Part shown: piece by piece, positions 57,690-64,000 of the stretch
How positions within the stretch are numbered: position 1 is the stretch's first letter
Layout: every line of letters begins with the position of its first letter
Origin: Hermodice carunculata
Taxonomy: Eukaryota > Annelida > Polychaeta > Eunicida > Amphinomidae
DNA: 64,000 nucleotides
Reading direction: 5' to 3'
Assembly (NCBI GenBank): GCA_964020975.1
Contig: OZ026629.1
Coordinates: 49,716,634 to 49,780,633 of the forward strand
Translations under genes and position numbers: made by a program
Notes under the pieces: generated by a model
Told to the model about the DNA's origin: nothing
The model's database searches: none
The model's input: the letters and a program-made list of their open reading frames with translations, nothing else

Positions 57690-57722
57690 ATACAGTTGAG
57701 AGAAGGTCGTTGCTATATATAT
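57690..57722 (-). promoter_or_regulatory. Candidate TATA box and initiator, Grx-DEP-DUF547 gene
   Basis: On the minus strand CATATATATAG (57713-57723) lies about 50 nt before the ATG, and TCTCAACTG (an Inr-like TCA at 57699-57697) sits ~20 nt further. This would give a 5' UTR of about 35 nt. It could also be a chance product of the nearby GT/TA-rich stretch. Confidence 0.35.
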
Positions 57723-58579
57723 GTGTGTGTGTTTGTTCAGTATTTCATGGATACGGTACACAGATAACAATAGTCAGCCGGCCAGTAGTCCTGTGGTATG
57801 TCCATCAAAGAGCCTGTCACCAATACTAATACCGTTAGATGAACCAACTAGGACAACTCAAGCTGTCAAGGATAATTGATGTCAAATGATGCATGTAGCT
57901 GTAATTGTGTATTGTGGTCAGGCTTGATTGCCTTACATGAATGTTAAAGAAGGTCAGACTATTCTGGAAAAAAATTCAATGGAGGACCATTAAATTGGTT
58001 CGTGATACTGCAGACTTAATTGCCAAACTGTAGAGAAATGAAGTTTACTTCTTTATTACAGATGTGATAGAGGTGACCAAATAGAAGTTTAGACGATAAT
58101 GCATGAATTCGAAGCAATTGAATGCATTTTTTTTTCTAACTAAGGGATTAAGGGGACTCCCTTACACTCCTGGAGGTCAATACAGATGCAGGTACAATGT
58201 CGATTTTTTTTTTTGACAGATTATGTGTCTATGAAACAAATGCCCTGACCACCCTTTGTTAGCTCTATATTCAAGTTTGTGTGTTGATACATTCAGGCCT
58301 CAAACTTGGCCACCAGCTTAATCAGTTTAAAGCTAAGAAATACTGGTTTGTCAAGTTTAGCGTTAATGTAGTTTTTTCAATAAAAACACATAAATTGAGA
58401 CACAATCGCACTAGCCAAAATATTATTTCCAATAGCCAGCCACAATTTTGACCAGCATTTGGACATGCAGTGGCTGGTGCTAATTTCTGGCCCTAACATC
58501 CATACCTTCATGAATGTGTATGACAACTACTCTACTGGCATGTAATCTAACAGTCCAGATACGGAAGTACATATTATGT

Positions 58580-58791
58580 TTCTACTGTTACTTACATATA
58601 GTTGTTACCCTGTCATTTACATACAGGCACAATGAATGATGTTTTCTAATGGATGGCCCTACTTTGACCTTTAACCTCTGTCCTGTACTCAGATCTTTCC
58701 ACTTGTTCAAGTTGTGCATGAATGTGCTCTCAGTTTGCATGAGTTTCCCCGTTTCGTCTTCCATAATAAAAAAGAAACTTTGACTTTGCAA
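58580..58791 (-). CDS. Candidate orphan coding exon
   Basis: The minus strand encodes MEDETGKLMQTESTFMHN, LNKWKDLSTGQRLKVKVGPS, IRKHHSLCLYVNDRVTTI, followed by a good donor GTAAGT after ACTATAT. Composition is protein-like (balanced hydrophobic/charged residues, no repeats), and pyrimidine-rich sequence TTTCTTTTTTATT precedes the ATG. No partner exon was found on the minus strand; the donor's phase 1 does not match the start of the glutaredoxin exon. It might be part of a neighbouring gene or of an alternative transcript. I do not recognise a family. Confidence 0.28.
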
Positions 58792-59333
58792 TGTAATGTT
58801 ACTGAAGACAATGTGACAGGTATTATTGTCTATTGACAGAAATCTTTACTCGGGCATCAACTATGAGGAACAAATATTCACTGAATATAAATCCCTTGTC
58901 ATAACAGTGATCAGATAAAATGCATTCCCTCACAGTGTACTGTTATTTTATGAAGAAGTGATATCTCATGCAGTTTGTGAAACTGATTTGCATGATATAG
59001 AAAGCAAATCACCAAAAGTTAAATGATTAGAAAGCACTCAGACTGAAAAACTGAGAATCATGGGTACTTGCATGTAAATGAGCATTTACAATGGAGAATA
59101 ACTCTTCATCATATATCAGTTATCCATAGTCTAACACAGTACTTAGTGAAAACGGAAACGGACTTCACAAGAAGATGACCTTATGAAGTCAATGGAACCT
59201 GTATTATACTTAAAACAAGTGGAACTAATATTCAGCAAATGTAAGTTCTCCTGGCAGGGGGTAATAAGTGTTCATAGGAAGGAACAAATACACATTCCCC
59301 CTGGGGTACAAACATTATACATACTAATTCTTT

Positions 59334-59460
59334 AACCCTTTCCCCCTTTTTAACCAGCCAAAACCAGCTGGGGATCAAATGTTGTCTGCTTCAGTGTTTC
59401 CAGAGGATTTCAACAGTAATGAAAAACATTTTTGCTGATAATTGCAGATGATTGTTTGAT
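59334..59460. mobile_element. TTAA element end
   Basis: TTTAACCCTTTCCCCCTTTT, AACCAGCCAAAACCAGCTGG, GGATCAAATGTTGTCTGCTT, AGTGTTTCCAGAGGATTTCA, ACAGTAATGAAAAACATT. The same phrases occur at 15405-15475 and reversed at 34230-34303. The right half (hairpin core) is missing. Confidence 0.55.
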
Positions 59461-60374
59461 TAATTTATTTTATTTATTTATTTTTTTAATCTTTAATTTA
59501 CAACAGTCAACACCATCACAGACATGGTGAGATACACACAACAAAATATGGTCAAATCACTGTAGCCATCTAAGTTCTGGAATAACATTGCAGAGATGAG
59601 TTTTCTAAATGTGGTGCATGTACTGTTTATCATCAAAAGTGACTCTGGTCCCAACACATCTTCCTCAGATCAGCAGCAGCCAAATTATACCAGTTGATGA
59701 ATTGACTGACAGGCTTTGTTTCAGTTCACTGAGCACTGTTTGTAAACAAACACACGCTGACCGTAGAGTTTGGAAAATCATACTTATATTTTTTTCAGTA
59801 CTTTACAACTTAGATCTACCAGTCCCAAATTTTAACAATAGGACAGATAGTATATCCAACTAACTAATGGCACAAAAAATAATTTGAAAAAGTATGCATA
59901 AAAAACACCAATGCCACATTCTTTTTCAAATAAATACATAAAATTGAAAAAAGAAAAGTCACAAAACACCAATTTGGGTTTCCTGCTGGCTTAAGCTCGG
60001 ACAACCAGTGGCTAGGTAGCACCATCCATTAGCCAAATTGCCAGTAGCCAAAAAGCTGTGATTGTTTAACAAATTTTTGTGAGCTTTAGCAACTTTGGCT
60101 TAGGATATTTCACAATTTACTCAACTTTTGATGAATATATATATTCATGTTTTTTTTTTACTCAATTATTTAGATTTCTTAAATATAATTTCAAACTGTA
60201 AATTTTGCTCATGACTTTGGCTAACATAATCAACACTTGACTAAAGAGGTTTATGCTACCTTAGCCAAACTGGCTACAGTTCTAATGTTCCTGGTGCTAC
60301 CCCAATGCACATTGCAAAGGCAGTTTGCATAGGCAGTTGGGTGTGCACGCGCCTATTGAAGCATGTATGCCAAC

Positions 60375-60490
60375 CACAGGGAGACCGAAAATTTGTTTGG
60401 CCAGCTTCACTCTGGCCCCTATGGATAAATGACATTTATTCATAGGGGCCAGAATGAAGCTGGGCCAAACAAATTTTCGGTTTCCCTGTG
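60375..60490. mobile_element. Complete 116-bp hairpin element with 8-bp target duplication
   Basis: CACAGGGAGACCGAAAATTT at the left and AAATTTTCGGTTTCCCTGTG at the right. The two halves are complementary along nearly their whole length (about 55-bp arms). The direct repeat ATGCCAAC lies at 60367-60374 and 60491-60498. An 8-bp duplication with CA(N)GGG-type ends is characteristic of hAT-superfamily elements. No coding capacity. Confidence 0.88.
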
Positions 60491-61164
60491 ATGCCAACTC
60501 TCCCTGGACAGCTGGCAACTGTATTTACATAATGGTCACAAAGCACAATTGATTTGGGTTGTGTGTGTATAAGGTGGGTGATCATAATCATAATAAAATA
60601 TGACTATACAACCTGGTAGTCAGCAACACAGAACTAAAAAAATATCATCTGCTGGAAAAATTTCCTCAAATTAAAAAACGTGCCACTACATATGAAGCAC
60701 CCAATGACATAGTAAACTTTTATTGTCAACACTACATCCAACTTTTTTTTATTCAGAGACACTAAAGGAGGAAGCATGTTGTTTTCATATTTAGATTTTT
60801 TTTACCGCTGAATGCAAATTTTTAGCACAGAATAGTGTAAAAAGACTGTCTTCAGATCTGTTAAATATACCTGCTAACCATGCAATTTTCACCCTCTTTT
60901 CCAAAAATGTTACCATGGTACATATATACATACATCAGTTATAACTAATGCAGGTCTTATGGGGGGGGGGGGCTGTTTTACTATCAGATACATGTTTCAA
61001 GATATCTACAATTTAATCTAAAATATTTTGAATTCATGGGTGAAAGTGAACTGGCCCTGATTTAACAGAAATTCACTGAAAAAGTAACCCCCTACACTAC
61101 ATATAAATGGACAAATCAGTCTCCATTTTACTGAATTCAGTCTCTAACACTGAAAACTTTCACC

Positions 61165-61375
61165 CATGTGAATTAAATTAAAGATATCTTCAATTCATTT
61201 GAAGATATACCTCTGGAAACATATGATGTAAGATATCTTAAATTGAAATAAGGATATCTTAAATTGAAATAAGGATATCTTAAATTGAATTAGAGATATC
61301 TTGAATTGTATTAAGGCTACCTGAAATTCCCGGATTGAAGATATCCTAAATAGAATTATTGATATGTTCGAAGAT
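61165..61375. repeat. ~21-bp AT-rich tandem repeat (GATATCTTAAATTGAA)
   Basis: About eight to nine degenerate copies of GATATCTTAAATTGAAATAA. Related words (AGATATCTGAAACTGAATTC) recur at 62815-62945. Confidence 0.8.
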
Positions 61376-61766
61376 GGCACCAGGCATGGAAGAAATTATG
61401 GTGTCAATTTGTAAGGAGTACTATCACATCTGGGGCATAAGTGGGGGATGTAGAAAGAAACTACTGGAGCTTTGGGGAATTCGCTCACTCGCTTGTTGGA
61501 ATCATCATTTAGACTGAGAGGGTCCCAGGTTTGGGACATGAAAGAAGAACTCTGAAGTTCAGCTCATATAAAATTAAATTACTTTCAAGTCTTCATTATT
61601 CCATGTTGCTGATACCAAGATGGTCTAGCCATCTCTGGCAGTTGCTGTTGGTCTTAAAGCAGTCTTTGGTAGTCTCTAAGTAACACCAATATTTATTGAA
61701 CAACTATCTCAAAGATGACCAAAATCTTGCACACTTTCATCCAATCCAAATACATGAAAATCAAAC

Positions 61767-61877
61767 AGTAAAAATGTGTCAATTTCCCTGATCAAGTGTC
61801 ACCAGTAAAAACATGTCAATTTCCCTGATCAAGTGTCACCAGTAAAAACATGTCAATTTCCCTGATCAAGTGTCACA
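61767..61877. repeat. 37-bp minisatellite, three copies
   Basis: Unit AGTAAAAACATGTCAATTTC and CCTGATCAAGTGTCACC, starting at 61767, 61804 and 61841. Copies are almost identical. Confidence 0.93.
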
Positions 61878-62814
61878 TGCCATACCCTGCTTTACATGCC
61901 AAAAATACTTCAACCTTGACTAAAACTTGTCAGAAGTAATAATCTGTGTGCTTGGCCTTTGTGTATTGTTTTTGACACCTCCATACAAGTCTGACAGTTG
62001 AGGCTGGCTGGCTTAGAATCATCAGCCACTGGCAACTGAGACCAGGGCAGATGGTAAGAACAAACTGAAGCAATTAAATAACAAACAGTGTTAACAGTTG
62101 TTCTAAACCTCTCATCCTGAAGCATCTTTTCTCAAACAAGAATTTAAGATGACAAACAACATGTTTATGTGATCTAATGTTTTAACTTTCCCTTTAACCA
62201 CATTCCTAAAAAAAAAAATAAAACCTCTTCAAAGCCAAAATTCTTTCAGTCAGAAAAAATAATACATTTCACATTGGAGCCTATATTTTGCCGAAGTGAT
62301 AGTACTCCCTTTGCACAAGCTCCAAAAAAGTCTTCCACATAAAATAACTAAGCGTAATGTTTTTTTTTTTTATTAATTACTAAAGGTGATTGATTAATAT
62401 GGCTAAAATGCTTTTTTTGTGTGTGCATGTACATGTATGTGTGTTGAGGAAAGATTTGAAAGCTGCCAATATGATCAATGGTAAACAACAGACGGCAAAC
62501 ATGCATGGCACTTATGATGGTGGAGCTTGGAATGTTGATCATGCATTTGGCATAGTCTGGACAGGACTGAATGCCTTATAATTGAACACAGTATGTACAG
62601 TTCTGCTAGAAACTGCCTCTGTGATTACAAAGCCATGATAGCTCCCATTGAGTCTTCAGAAACCTGTTGCTGCGTTGACCAACTTGTTGACATTTATCAG
62701 GGACTTGAGACAATGAGGCATTCTGATCTGCTCAGCAGTCAAGGGAGCAATTAGCATTTTTTAACAAAAATCTATCAATATCATATGCATGGAAGAGTCA
62801 AACAATGTCATATT

Positions 62815-62945
62815 TAAAAGATATCCTAAATTCTATTTAAGATATCTGAAACTGAATTCATGAGATCTTTAATTGAATTCAGATCTCTTGAAGTGAATTC
62901 AAATGATCTCAAATAGAATTAAAGATATCTTTAATACAATTAACC
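62815..62945. repeat. Second block of the ~21-bp AT-rich repeat
   Basis: AGATATCCTAAATTCTATTT, AGATATCTGAAACTGAATTC, GAGATCTTTAATTGAATTCA and similar, on about 125 bp ending AAAGATATCTTTAATAC. More diverged than 61165-61375. Confidence 0.65.
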
Positions 62946-63030
62946 CTTAGCATGCTGGGCAGTTTTGGCATTTGGCACAGCCAGCCACTGGGCATTTTTT
63001 ATTTTGTAGCGCAACATGCGACATGCTGGC
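62941..63030. mobile_element. Possible TTAA element end
   Basis: TTAACCCTTAGCATGCTGGG, then CATTTGGCACAGCCAGCCAC. TTAA followed by CCCTT resembles a piggyBac-like terminus. The opposite end was not found. Confidence 0.35.
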
Positions 63031-63426
63031 GTAAAAGTGCTGTAACTTTTTTATTTTTGCAATTCAGCAAAATGATCCCCATAAATTTTGTTCAGTATAA
63101 CCTTCTCTACATTTCTATGTGGTTTCTTTGTCAATTTAGACAAAAACTCATGCCCTACACCCCAAAAAAGTGAATATAACGGTCTCAAGCACGAATTGCT
63201 CAAAACGGTCAAGCCTGCGTGAATACAATTGCATGGCCCAAGCCTTCCTCACCAAGGTGTCTTCTCAAACAACACAACACATCCTAATAAAAAAGTTCAG
63301 ATTTTGCTGTGTAGTATAAAAGCTGTTGCATCTTGCTAGATTTACATAAACTGTTCACAAAAGCCTGGGCCAAAAAAGCACAATTCCAATAGAAAAGGTG
63401 TCTAGCCTATAATTACTGTGACCAAA

Positions 63427-63838
63427 GACACTCATAATGGTTGCAGTGTTTACTGCACAATGACACTCATAATGGATGCAGTGTTTACTACACAATGACA
63501 CTCATCATGGATGCAGTGTTTACAACAAAATGACACTCATAATGGGTGCAGTGTTAACTACACAATGACACTAATAATGGATGCAGTGTTTATTGCAAAA
63601 AGACATCCATAATGGATGCAGTGTTTACTACAAAATGACACTCATAATGGATGCAGTGTTTACTACAAAATGACACTCATAATGGATGCAGTGTTACACA
63701 ATGACACTCATAATGGATACATAGTGTTTATTACAGGATGACACTCATAATGGATACAGTGTCCACTACACAATGACACTCATAATGGATGCAGTGTTTA
63801 GTACACAATGACACTCATAATAGATGTAGTATTTACTT
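63427..63838. repeat. ~35-bp minisatellite, about 12 copies
   Basis: Unit GACACTCATAATGGATGCAG plus TGTTTACTACACAAT, with small length changes (32-37 bp) and 1-3 substitutions per copy. Confidence 0.95.
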
Positions 63839-64000
63839 CAGTCTTTGACAGTGCCTTCAATTGCAAGTTGACAGCTTCACTGTCTCAAGCTTAATAACAA
63901 AAGAAGTTGTGATTTTCTCAATTATTTTTATTACAGATTAAAATGCAGCATTTTAATAACCTATCATCTTGTACCTCCAGTGAGCAAAAAATCATCCAGG

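Larger units (their letters stand above)
57664..64000. other. Right-hand flank, upstream of the Grx-DEP-DUF547 gene
   Basis: No gene is certain. One candidate exon (58580-58791) and several small repeats are listed separately. Stretches at 57850-58500, 58800-59330, 59470-60360, 60500-61160 and 61900-62810 show no feature I can support. Confidence 0.5.

Noticed and set aside
60297-60518. 73-residue minus-strand frame
   Set aside because: It crosses the 116-bp hairpin element; not coding.
63427-63838. Possible CRISPR-like repeat array
   Set aside because: Units are contiguous with no unique spacers; it is a minisatellite in an animal genome.

Overview
The window is a piece of an intron-rich animal nuclear genome. 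Both recognisable genes have GT-AG introns with pyrimidine-rich acceptors. The DNA is AT-rich and full of microsatellites, short hairpin MITEs, decayed LINE fragments and pearl/Helentron-like tandem-core repeats. This mix fits a marine invertebrate (ambulacrarian, amphioxus or mollusc/other lophotrochozoan); I cannot name the species. No rRNA, functional tRNA, CRISPR array or intact transposase gene was seen. No retroviral or LTR element was recognised.

Gene 1 (+ strand, coding 1855-25240) has nine coding exons whose reading phases all join, giving a 565-residue protein. It carries one pair of canonical EF-hands (loops at residues 102-113 and 138-149), followed by about 400 residues that I do not recognise. 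Two CRE-like TGACGT sites lie about 200 bp upstream of the ATG.

Gene 2 (- strand, coding 57663 down to 35434) has ten coding exons in consistent phase, giving a 479-residue protein. It is a glutaredoxin (CPHC active site), then a DEP domain, then a DUF547 domain: one polypeptide of a known but functionally unexplained architecture. The two genes converge and are separated by about 10 kb (25241-35433) with no convincing gene. Nothing in the sequence ties their functions together.

Between exons the window is mostly repeats. The upstream region and intron 1 of gene 1 (1-11077) hold LINE 3' ends, three LINE coding remnants of different type, a tRNA-derived SINE-like trace, tandem ~140-bp and 37-bp repeats and microsatellites. 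Introns 2-8 hold pearl-like modules and hairpin MITEs, including a TTAA element nested in a TA-flanked MITE at 15347-15673. The long introns of gene 2 hold two blocks of ~515-bp pearl-like modules (40.5-43.7 kb and 47.2-50.0 kb), a decayed ~60-bp minisatellite field (50.3-52.6 kb), a 138-bp (TA)n tract and a LINE 3' end split by a MITE. To the right of gene 2 there is one candidate orphan exon, a complete 116-bp hairpin element with 8-bp target duplications, and several short tandem arrays.
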